A DNA stretch of 64,000 bases from Verrucomicrobiia bacterium (lineage in GTDB: Bacteria > Verrucomicrobiota > Verrucomicrobiia > Opitutales > Opitutaceae): contig WYBX01000058.1 of NCBI GenBank assembly GCA_011525695.1, positions 1 through 64,000 on the forward strand, written 5' to 3'. The notes beneath the pieces are model-generated. The model saw only the letters and a list, made by a program, of their open reading frames with translations. It had not been told where the DNA came from and made no database searches. A program made the position numbers and the translations under genes. Of the stretch, positions 26,533 to 34,519 are shown piece after piece. Within the stretch, counting starts at the first letter, position 1, and every line of letters starts with the position of its first letter.

Positions 26533-29500
26533 ATGAAGTTTCTCCGTCGATCACTGCTCGTTGCACTCGCGCTCCTCGTGGTGCTTGGAGGAGTGGTGGC
26601 GGTGGCTTTCAGTCCGTGGTTCCAGACCTGGGCGGCGCGGCGGGCGATCGCGAAGCAGCCCGGCATCGCCGTCACCCTGGGTCGTGTTGCCGCCGGGCTG
26701 GGCGGAATCGAGCTGCGTGACGTGCAGATTGAGCGCGACGGAGCGGTGCTGACGCTGCCGTCGGCCCGGGCGGATTTTCCCATCATTCCCGCCGTCCTCA
26801 GCGAAAAGATCGCGCTGTCGCGGTTGGTGGCGCAGGGATGGACGCTCGATTTGACGCACTGGCGGCCGGCCGACCCGGCCCGCAAGTTGAGCCAGACGGA
26901 ACGGGAAGACCGCGGCCGGTCGGCGACATTCCCCGGCTTGATCTCGACCGCTCGCGCGGCCGTTGCGGCTTCACCAGCGCCGCCCCCGGCGGGCGCGCCG
27001 GGCTTCCATGGCGTTTTCAGCCAGCTCCAGCTGCCGATCGATTTCTCGCTCGATGGACTCGACCTCGCCGGCAACGTGATTTTCCCGGATTCCCGCGGCC
27101 GCGTACGGCTCGCGCTCAAAGGTGGCGGGCTGGGCTCCGGTCGGGAAGGCCGGTTTGAACTGTCGGGCGATGCCGCGCTGGCGGAACAGCCGGTGGATGC
27201 GATTGCGGTCAGCGGCCACGCGACAGTGGCGATGGATTCGCCGCGGACGTTTTCGCGGCTGACCGCGACGCTGAAGACGAGCGCGAGTGGCGACCGGTTT
27301 CCGGAGGGCGTCACGCTCACGGCGGACCTGGCCGCGCGACACGAGCCCGGCGGTGAGGAGTACACCGTGGGAGTGCGCGGGCCGGAACGGCCGTTGCTGA
27401 CGCTGGACGCGACCTTCCCGCGCGCGGCGCAACGACTGACTGGCGCCTGGAAAGTGGATGTACGTGTGGCGGACCTGGAACCCTTCGCGCTGGGCATGAC
27501 ACTGCCGGTCTTTTCCGCGGAGGGCGGCGGGCAGTTCGAAACCGACGCCAGCTTCCGGGAGATCCACACCAGTGGGCGGATCGACACGATCGTGGCCGAT
27601 CTGGAGGTGATCGAGCCGACGCTCGCCGCCCTTGGGACGGTGCAACTGGTCACGGATTTCGACGTGGTGCGCCAGGGCGGCAGGTTTGCAGTCAAGCGGC
27701 TGACGGCGGATGTCTCCGGTGAACGACCGGTCACGAAGCTGCGGACGCTGCAGGCATTCGAATTCAATCCGGCGACGGGCGATCTCACACCGGAGAATCC
27801 CGACGGTGAAGTGCTGGACATCGTGCTGCTGGGGCTCCCCTTGCCGTGGCTGAATCCTTATCTTCACGGTGTCGTGCTGGCGGGAGAAGATCTGCGCGGC
27901 GAATTTGTCGCGCTGCCCCGTGCGGGGGGAATCGGGGTCCAGTCCCGGACGCCGCTCACCGGAGCGCACCTCGATGTTGCGCAGGACGGGAAGCCGTTGC
28001 TGGCCGGTATCGATTTCACGCTCGCCGCCTCGGCGGACTACACGCCGCACGGATGGCAGGCGGAGCTGGCGGACCTGAACGTCGCCCAGGAGGGAAGAAC
28101 GCTGCTCCGGCTGCAGGCTCGGGCGGGTCAGTTGGCTGGCGCGGCCCAACCGGTGAAGGCCACGGGCCGGCTCGATGCCAGCCTGCCCGGCCTGCTTGCC
28201 CAACCGATCGGCGCCGATGCGCTGGGGCTGACGGCGGGAGATGCCTCGCTCGAGTTCATCGCGAATCTGGGCGCCAGGCAGGAATTCCAGGGAACCATCG
28301 CCTTTTCCAAACTCGCCGCGGATCCCTCGCTGGGGGCGGGCGAACTGCCGGCCATATCCGCCGATCTCCGGGCCGACGTAGCACCCGAAGGGCAGATCAC
28401 GCTGCACGCGCCGCTGCTGATCGAGCGGGGCGGTCGAAAGTCCGATCTGACGATTGCAGGAACGGTGACAGCCGGAGCGACCGTCCGAACCATCGTGGGA
28501 ACGCTCACGAGTGCCCATCTCGTGCTCGACGATGCGAAGGTGCTGGCGGCGGTCCTGCCGGGCGAGCCCGCGACTCCCGAGCCGGAAGGCAAGCCCGGCG
28601 CCCCGGTGTGGTCCGGTTATGCCGGTTCGCTGGCGCTGGATTTGAAGCGCGTGATCTATTCGGAGACCTTTCAGCTCAACGACGTCTCCGGCACGCTGCA
28701 GCTGGAGGAGGGCGCGCTGAAAGTGGTCGGATTGCGGGCCGGCGTGGGCGAGGGAGGCCGGGCGCGGGTGGATGGCACCGTGTCATTCGTGCCGGGAACG
28801 ATCGAGCCCTACGGCCTGGTGGGCGAAATGGCCGTGACGGATTTCAATCCGGGGCCATTGCTCCAGGCGCTGATGCCGGGACAGCCTCCCACCGTCGAAG
28901 GCCAGTTCAACCTCAGCAGCCAGTTGACCGGGAGGGGAACATCGATCGCGTCGCTGGCCATTGGAACTGGTGGCAGGATCGCTGTAAACAGTCGCGGTGG
29001 CATTTTTCGCGGACTGCCGGTCAACGTCGGCAACATGGTGGAGACCACGAGCCGGCTGGCCGGCTGGCTGGCTTCGCCGCTGGCGGCGCTCGGCGCCCTC
29101 ACGGGCCGGAAGGATTACACCGAGATTGCCAGCAAGACCCAGGCGGTTGCCGAATTCGCGCGGGGCCTCAATCCCATTCCCTATGATCAGCTGAACCTGG
29201 AATTGACCCGCGATGCGCAGCTCACCGCGCGGCTCGAGAACTTCAGCCTCATCTCGCCGGAATTGCGGCTGACGGGTGCGGGGCAGGTGAGGCGCTCGTC
29301 GAGTGCGAGCCTCCTCGAAGACCCGCTGGCGATGGAGTTCACGCTCAAGGCCCGGGGCCGCCAGGGGGAATTGCTCCGGTTCCTGGGCGCCATCGAGACT
29401 GAGACCGATGACCTGGGTTATGCCGCGTGCACCGTGCCGGTGACGATCAGCGGAACACTGGGCTCGCCGGACGCGAGCGAGTTCAGCAACCGGGTGGCGG

Positions 29501-29574
29501 CGCTGGCGCTGGAGCGGAGCGGGCTGGGCGACAAGGCTTCGGAACTGCTCAACCGGATCCGCGGCGGGAAGTGA
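26533..29574 (+). CDS. AsmA/YdbH-like envelope protein
   Basis: 1013 residues. One N-terminal membrane helix (about 7-28) is followed by a long beta-rich body, starting with the AsmA-type opening (GIAVTLGRVAAGLGGIELRD). The C-terminal third (DFNPGPLLQALMPGQPPTVEG, then GGIFRGLPVN) resembles the YdbH/TamB-like bridge proteins that move lipids between membranes. It follows the TolC gene by 64 bp on the same strand and may be read from the same promoter. Membership of the superfamily is fairly safe; the exact subfamily is not. Confidence 0.7.
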   Translation: MKFLRRSLLVALALLVVLGGVVAVAFSPWFQTWAARRAIAKQPGIAVTLGRVAAGLGGIELRDVQIERDGAVLTLPSARADFPIIPAVLSEKIALSRLVAQGWTLDLTHWRPADPARKLSQTEREDRGRSATFPGLISTARAAVAASPAPPPAGAPGFHGVFSQLQLPIDFSLDGLDLAGNVIFPDSRGRVRLALKGGGLGSGREGRFELSGDAALAEQPVDAIAVSGHATVAMDSPRTFSRLTATLKTSASGDRFPEGVTLTADLAARHEPGGEEYTVGVRGPERPLLTLDATFPRAAQRLTGAWKVDVRVADLEPFALGMTLPVFSAEGGGQFETDASFREIHTSGRIDTIVADLEVIEPTLAALGTVQLVTDFDVVRQGGRFAVKRLTADVSGERPVTKLRTLQAFEFNPATGDLTPENPDGEVLDIVLLGLPLPWLNPYLHGVVLAGEDLRGEFVALPRAGGIGVQSRTPLTGAHLDVAQDGKPLLAGIDFTLAASADYTPHGWQAELADLNVAQEGRTLLRLQARAGQLAGAAQPVKATGRLDASLPGLLAQPIGADALGLTAGDASLEFIANLGARQEFQGTIAFSKLAADPSLGAGELPAISADLRADVAPEGQITLHAPLLIERGGRKSDLTIAGTVTAGATVRTIVGTLTSAHLVLDDAKVLAAVLPGEPATPEPEGKPGAPVWSGYAGSLALDLKRVIYSETFQLNDVSGTLQLEEGALKVVGLRAGVGEGGRARVDGTVSFVPGTIEPYGLVGEMAVTDFNPGPLLQALMPGQPPTVEGQFNLSSQLTGRGTSIASLAIGTGGRIAVNSRGGIFRGLPVNVGNMVETTSRLAGWLASPLAALGALTGRKDYTEIASKTQAVAEFARGLNPIPYDQLNLELTRDAQLTARLENFSLISPELRLTGAGQVRRSSSASLLEDPLAMEFTLKARGRQGELLRFLGAIETETDDLGYAACTVPVTISGTLGSPDASEFSNRVAALALERSGLGDKASELLNRIRGGK

Positions 29575-29613
29575 ACCGTCGACAATCCGCCGGCCGCGGC
29601 CCACGTTGGCAGC

Positions 29614-30600
29614 GTGATCGCGACCATCGCGTTTCGAAGATTCAAGGCGCTGCGGAGCACGCAGATTGCGCTGCGACCGTTCAATCTCGTGATCGGGCCA
29701 AATGGCAGCGGGAAGACGAGCCTGATCGAAGCCATCCTGCAGTTGCGGGCGCTGGCCCGGCTTGGTCCCCCCGATCCGGCGGCGGTGCAGGCGACCGAGG
29801 GCCCGCAGATCGAATTTCGGTTTTCGCCCCCGCACGAAGGCATCATCGCCCGGCTGGGCTGCGTATCCGAGGCCGTGTGCAGCCTGCTGCAGGTGGAGCC
29901 GCCGGGGGCGGCCGGCTGGGCCGCAATTCGCGGCGAAATCGCCGACGCCCGCGGCTTCGCCCTCGAGCACGCGGCGATGGCGGCGCCGTCGGCCCGTCGC
30001 AGCGGCGACCAGCTCGCGCGTGACGGCGGCAACATTGCGGCCGTGCTGGCCCGAATGCGGGAGCACGCTCCTGACGCCTATTCCGCGCTCACGGCCGAGT
30101 TGCTGCGGATGATGCCGGAATTCCAATCACTCGAACTGACGGCCCACGCCGACGACCGGGTGGAGATGGGCCTGCGGCTGGCCGAGGGCGGTTTCGTTCC
30201 CGCGAGTGAGCTGTCGCAGGGGATGACCTATCTGATCGCAATCCTGGCACTCGCGTTCACCCCCGCGCCCCCGCGGATCGTGTGCATCGAGGAGGTCGAT
30301 CGCGGTATCCATCCGCGCACCCTGCGCGAAATCCGGGACGCCTTGTACCGGTTGAGCTGCCCGGAGTCGTTCGGGCTCGCGCGGCAACCCGTCCAGGTGG
30401 TCGCCACCACCCACTCGCCCTATCTCATCGACTTGTTCCGCGATCATCCGGAGGAGATCGTCATCTCCCAAAAACGCGGCCGGGCCGCCCACTTCGAGCG
30501 GCTGTCGGATCGCCCGGATTTGCCCGAGCTGCTGAAGGAGGGTTCCCTCGGTGACATGTGGTTCAGCGGGATTCTCGGCGGCGTGCCGGAGGAGGAATGA
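29614..30600 (+). CDS. AAA/SMC-type ATPase (OLD/RecF-like) of a two-gene module
   Basis: 328 residues from GTG 29614. Walker A is GPNGSGKT (28-35). ELSQGMTYLIAILALAF is an ABC-type signature helix. Walker B is RIVCIEEVDRGIHP (about 220-233), and the switch His is in TTHSPYLIDLF. There is no room for a coiled coil or a fused TOPRIM; the partner domain is encoded by the next gene, which overlaps this stop by 4 bp. Stand-alone ATPases of this kind paired with TOPRIM-like proteins occur in PARIS and OLD-like defence systems. The role here is inferred. Confidence 0.8.
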   Translation: MIATIAFRRFKALRSTQIALRPFNLVIGPNGSGKTSLIEAILQLRALARLGPPDPAAVQATEGPQIEFRFSPPHEGIIARLGCVSEAVCSLLQVEPPGAAGWAAIRGEIADARGFALEHAAMAAPSARRSGDQLARDGGNIAAVLARMREHAPDAYSALTAELLRMMPEFQSLELTAHADDRVEMGLRLAEGGFVPASELSQGMTYLIAILALAFTPAPPRIVCIEEVDRGIHPRTLREIRDALYRLSCPESFGLARQPVQVVATTHSPYLIDLFRDHPEEIVISQKRGRAAHFERLSDRPDLPELLKEGSLGDMWFSGILGGVPEEE

Positions 30601-31277
30601 AGGTCGCGTTGCTGAGCGAATCCCCCGCCGACGAGGCCGCGCTCCGGATCCTGGTGGGAGCGGTGCTCGGCGGACCGCCCCAGCTTGTGGCCCCGGGATT
30701 TCGCGCGCGCGGCTGGCCCAACGTCGGCCAGCTCCTCCCCGCCGTGATCCGTCACCTGCATTTCAATACCGATGCCGACGCGCTGGTCGTCGTGGTGGAT
30801 TCGGACGATTCGGTCGTGCACACCGCGGATCATGATCGGCCGGGCTATTTTCATCCGCATTGCCGGATGTGCCAGCTGCGGGCGGTATTCCACCGGACGA
30901 ACCGGAAGCTGCCGCCGGCCCGCGGCCGATCCTCGGTTCTGCGCGCCATTGGGATCGCAGTCCCGGCGGTGGAGGGCTGGTACCTGTGCGGCCGCGATCC
31001 GGCGGTCTCGGAGGCGGCGTGGACGGCGGGACAGGAACGGGGCCGGCTGCCCTACACGCGGGCGGACCTGAAGGTGCGGGTGTATGGCACGGATCGCCCG
31101 AGCCTGGCGCACGAGATCCGCTGCGCCCTGCGCGAAGTGGCGCGTCACCGGCGGGACGTGCGCCGGCTCGAGCATGACTTTCCCGGCTTCGGCGCGCTGG
31201 CGAACGATCTGCGGGCCGCGCGTGACACTCGCGGAGATCCGGCAACGAAGGCATTGCCGGCGAACGGTACGGTCTAG
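30597..31277 (+). CDS. TOPRIM-like (DUF4276-type) partner protein
   Basis: 226 residues from ATG 30597, which overlaps the ATPase stop (ATGA) and has a GGAGGAGGA ribosome site inside the ATPase gene. The N-terminus MKVALLSESPADEAAL supplies Glu8/Glu13, and ALVVVVDSDDS supplies Asp68, Asp70 and Asp71, the spacing of a TOPRIM-type metal site as in DUF4276 proteins. A CxxC pair (HCRMCQL) and a basic C-terminus follow. By analogy it is the nuclease or effector half of the pair. A frame starting at 30558 is rejected because it lies inside the ATPase gene. Confidence 0.7.
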   Translation: MKVALLSESPADEAALRILVGAVLGGPPQLVAPGFRARGWPNVGQLLPAVIRHLHFNTDADALVVVVDSDDSVVHTADHDRPGYFHPHCRMCQLRAVFHRTNRKLPPARGRSSVLRAIGIAVPAVEGWYLCGRDPAVSEAAWTAGQERGRLPYTRADLKVRVYGTDRPSLAHEIRCALREVARHRRDVRRLEHDFPGFGALANDLRAARDTRGDPATKALPANGTV

Positions 31278-31313
31278 TCCCGCCGCCGGTACGGCACGTC
31301 TCTGACCTGTACC

Positions 31314-31351
31314 AGCCAGATCGACGTCGTGATCACGACGTCGATCTGGCT
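31314..31351. repeat. Perfect 38-bp palindrome
   Basis: Positions 31314-31332 are the exact reverse complement of 31333-31351, with no loop (centre GA|TC; the arm begins AGCCAGATCGACG). It starts 36 bp after the stop of the TOPRIM-like gene. There is no T-tract on either side. It could be a two-way terminator, a dimeric protein-binding site or a cruciform; the rest of 31278-31565 shows nothing recognisable. Confidence 0.9.
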
Positions 31352-31565
31352 CATCGCAAACTGCTCCATCTCGATGCGATTGCGGCCCTGGAGGCGTCTG
31401 CTGAAGGATGCCGCGAGCGCACGCGGCCAACGGCAGGATTCGAGAGCAAGCTGGCCAGGAATCGGCCGTTCCCTGCCCCAAAAAAGCGCATTGAACCCCC
31501 GCCCCGTTCCCGCGCATAACCTCCCTGCTTTTCAACCCCGCGACTTCGCGGATCCGTCCCAGCTC

Positions 31566-32588
31566 ATGCGCCTTCCCCGACTTTTCCCGCCCCTGATTCT
31601 CCTGCTCGCGCTGGTTGGAGGCGGCTGCGGGAAATCCGGCAAATCCGCCGGCGGAGGAGGGGACGGCAAGGTCAATATTCGCTTCGCGCACGCCCATGCG
31701 CCCGACACGAATGCGGAGCTGCACTTCGGTGCGGTCAGCTTCGCGGAGGCGGCGGCCGCACTCGACCCGCGGCTGGCGGTCAGCGTGTACCCGCAGGGGA
31801 CGCTCGGCTCGGAGCGGGAGGTTTATGAGGGCATGCAACTCGGCTCCGGCGCGGCGTGCACCATCAGCGGCACGGCGATCCTCAACAATTTCGACCAGCG
31901 GATTGGAGTCCTCGATCTGCCGTACCTGTGGAAAGACTACGATCATGTGCACCGCGTGATGGACGGCGAGGTGGGCCGGGAAATGGCGGCCGGGCTCGAG
32001 CGCCAGGGACTCATCATCCTGGCCTGGCTCGACGGATGGGGCTGGCGCAACCTCATCACCACCCAGAAGCCCGTGCTGAAGCCGGAGGATCTGCGGGGAA
32101 TGAAGATTCGCACGATTCCAACGCCCATCTACCTGGCGGCGCTGGGGATGATGGGCGCCAACCCCACGCCGATGGCCTACGGCGAAATCTATACCGGCTT
32201 GCAGACCGGCGTGATCGACGGTTTCGAGCAGGCGGCCGCCATCGTCCAGGCCGAACGCTTCTATGAGGTGACGAAACACGTGACGCTTTCGCACCACCTC
32301 TATGGCGTGCTCGTGATTTGCTACTCCCAAGCCCAATGGAACCAGCTGAGTCCGGCGGACCAGGCGACATTGCGGCGGGCGGCCGAGACTGCGCGCGACC
32401 AGGGTCGGGCACGCGCGCAAGTGCGGGTGGACGAGGCCATGCAATTCCTGCGGGAGAAGGGCATGCAGTTCCACGAGATTGATACCAGCGGCTGGGAGCA
32501 GGCGGCGGTCGCCCTGCAGGACAAACTCGCGGCGGAGCTGGGCGCGATGGACATCCTGCAGAAGATACGGCAGGCGGCCCAGCCGTGA
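31566..32588 (+). CDS. dctP: TRAP transporter substrate-binding lipoprotein (DctP type)
   Basis: 340 residues from ATG 31566. A signal peptide with a lipobox (ALVGGGC) predicts a lipid-anchored binding protein. The family core DLRGMKIRTIPTPIYLAALG, with the carboxylate-binding Arg, and PMAYGEIYTGLQTGVIDGFE are clear. It captures an organic acid or sugar acid and hands it to the permeases encoded next. The frame is open from 31329, but the sequence before Met 31566 is non-homologous. Confidence 0.93.
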   Translation: MRLPRLFPPLILLLALVGGGCGKSGKSAGGGGDGKVNIRFAHAHAPDTNAELHFGAVSFAEAAAALDPRLAVSVYPQGTLGSEREVYEGMQLGSGAACTISGTAILNNFDQRIGVLDLPYLWKDYDHVHRVMDGEVGREMAAGLERQGLIILAWLDGWGWRNLITTQKPVLKPEDLRGMKIRTIPTPIYLAALGMMGANPTPMAYGEIYTGLQTGVIDGFEQAAAIVQAERFYEVTKHVTLSHHLYGVLVICYSQAQWNQLSPADQATLRRAAETARDQGRARAQVRVDEAMQFLREKGMQFHEIDTSGWEQAAVALQDKLAAELGAMDILQKIRQAAQP

Positions 32589-33157
32589 CGATGGCCGCAG
32601 CAGAGCCAAGGCGGGCGATGGCATGGCTGTCCCGGGCGCTGGGCGCCATCCTCCGCGGCTGCGATCGGGCTGGTGAGGCCCTGATCATTCTGCTGTTCGC
32701 TGGAATCGTGCTCGTCGGAGGGATGCAGGTGGCGTTCCGTTACCTGCTCAACGCCTCGCTCTCGTGGAGCGAGGAATTCCAGCGTTACGGTTTGATCTGG
32801 ATCGTGTTCCTGGCGCTGGTGGTCGGCTACCGTCGCGGCGCCCACATCGGGATGGACATCGTCCTGGTCAAGCTCCCCCGGCTGGTTCGGACGATCGTGG
32901 CATGGACGACGGATCTCCTGTGGCTCGGGCTCGGGCTGGCGATGGTGGTCTTTTCGGCGCTGTACGAATCGGCCGCGGGCATGACCTTCATTCAGAGTGT
33001 GGGACGACAGCGCAGTGCCGGCATGGGGCTGCGGATGGATATCATCTACGCCTGCGTCGTGGTGGCGGGGGTCTATCTCACCCTTGCCGCGCTGCACGCG
33101 CTGCTGCAGCGGGCCGCTGGCGAATCGTCTGAAACCAGGCGGGAGGAGACCGCCTGA
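32585..33157 (+). CDS. dctQ: TRAP transporter small permease (DctQ)
   Basis: 190 residues with four membrane helices and the family motif SLSWSEEFQRYGLIW. The GTG at 32585 overlaps the dctP stop (GTGA); ATG 32591 is an alternative. It pairs with DctM to form the membrane part of a sodium-driven importer. Translational coupling on both sides shows a tight dctPQM operon. Confidence 0.92.
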   Translation: MTMAAAEPRRAMAWLSRALGAILRGCDRAGEALIILLFAGIVLVGGMQVAFRYLLNASLSWSEEFQRYGLIWIVFLALVVGYRRGAHIGMDIVLVKLPRLVRTIVAWTTDLLWLGLGLAMVVFSALYESAAGMTFIQSVGRQRSAGMGLRMDIIYACVVVAGVYLTLAALHALLQRAAGESSETRREETA

Positions 33158-34446
33158 TGCTCGGTGGCCTTTTCATCGCCCTGCTGCTGCTGATTCTGAT
33201 CGGCGTGCCGGTCGTGACGGCGATTGGGGCGGTCGCCCTCGGCGGAATCCTGCTGATGGGGGAGCTGAATCCGGTCGAATTTCCCCGCAAGATGTTCGCG
33301 GCGGTTGATTCGTTCAGCCTGCTTGCGCTGCCGTACTTCATCCTGGCGGGCGAGTTGATGGTCCGCGGCGGAATCAGTCGCAAGCTGGTCGAGTTCGCCG
33401 AAACCCTGGTGGGCCAGTTCCGCGGCGGGCTCGGCCACGCAACCATCCTGGCCAACGTGATCTTTGCCAATGTCACCGGATCGTCGGCGGCCGCGACCTC
33501 GGCGATTGGCTCGTTGATGGCCCCCGACATGCGGGCCCGCGGCTACAAGCCCGGCTTCATCGCCTCGCTGGCAGCCACGTCGGGGGTGATTGGAGCCATC
33601 ATCCCGCCGAGCATGGTGATGGTGGTGTATGGGGCGATGGCGGGCGTCTCGATTGCCGGACTCTTTCTCGGCGGCATCCTGCCGGGGCTCCTGATTTCGG
33701 TACTGCTGATGGGCACGATCCACCTGCACAGCTTCCATTCCAGTTTTCCCGAACTGCGGGTGGTCAGCGGCCGGTTCTCGGCCCGCGCGGTGCTGGAGGC
33801 GATGCCCCGCGTCTGGGTCGCGGTGCTCGCGCCAGTCCTGATCCTTGGCGGAATCATGATTGGGGCATTCACCGCCACGGAGGCGGGCGTCGTGGCCTGC
33901 TTCTACTCACTGGTGGTCTCAATGTTCGTCTACCGGCAGGTGCAGCTGCGGGATTTGCCGCGGATCCTGCTGAATGCGGCTGTCACGACCACGGTGGTGC
34001 TTGCGATCATCGCCGTCGCGGGCGCGCTGGGCTGGCTGCTGACCTATCTCAATTTCACCGCGACCGTCGGTGACTGGATGCTCGGGATATCCGACCGGGG
34101 TTGGGTCGTCCTGCTCACGCTGCTGGGCACGATGCTGGTGCTCACCATGTTCATCGAATCGCTGGCGGTCCTGATCATCCTGACGCCGCTGATCGTCAAG
34201 ATCGGTGCCAGCTTCGGCTACGATCCCATTTATCTGGGGATCCTGATGGTGATGGTGACGCAAATCGGCGGCACGACTCCGCCGGTAGCCGTGGTCCTGT
34301 TTGTGGCCACCAGCATCTCCGGCGGTACCTACACGGAGACCATCCGTCATTGCTGGCCATTCGTGCTGGCGCTGATTCTCGGGCTCGCGATCGTCATCCT
34401 GTTCCCATGGCTCGCCACCTACATTCCGGGCGCATTCCTGTCATGA
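33157..34446 (+). CDS. dctM: TRAP transporter large permease (DctM)
   Basis: 429 residues, very hydrophobic, with about 12 helices. Typical motifs are PYFILAGELMVRGGIS, FANVTGSSAAATSAIGS and IIPPSMVMVVYGAMAGVSI. The start overlaps the dctQ stop by one base (TGATG). It carries the ion-coupled transport pathway. The substrate is not predictable from this gene. Confidence 0.95.
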   Translation: MLGGLFIALLLLILIGVPVVTAIGAVALGGILLMGELNPVEFPRKMFAAVDSFSLLALPYFILAGELMVRGGISRKLVEFAETLVGQFRGGLGHATILANVIFANVTGSSAAATSAIGSLMAPDMRARGYKPGFIASLAATSGVIGAIIPPSMVMVVYGAMAGVSIAGLFLGGILPGLLISVLLMGTIHLHSFHSSFPELRVVSGRFSARAVLEAMPRVWVAVLAPVLILGGIMIGAFTATEAGVVACFYSLVVSMFVYRQVQLRDLPRILLNAAVTTTVVLAIIAVAGALGWLLTYLNFTATVGDWMLGISDRGWVVLLTLLGTMLVLTMFIESLAVLIILTPLIVKIGASFGYDPIYLGILMVMVTQIGGTTPPVAVVLFVATSISGGTYTETIRHCWPFVLALILGLAIVILFPWLATYIPGAFLS

Positions 34447-34519
34447 TCGATGGGAAACCCTGGCCTGCGGCGAATCCGATTGAATCTCGCGCCGCTTCGG
34501 CGACATAAATCCCGCGCCC

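Noticed and set aside
31329..31565. N-terminal extension of the TRAP binding protein
   Set aside because: The lipoprotein signal peptide begins at Met 31566; the extension would bury it and partly translates the palindrome.
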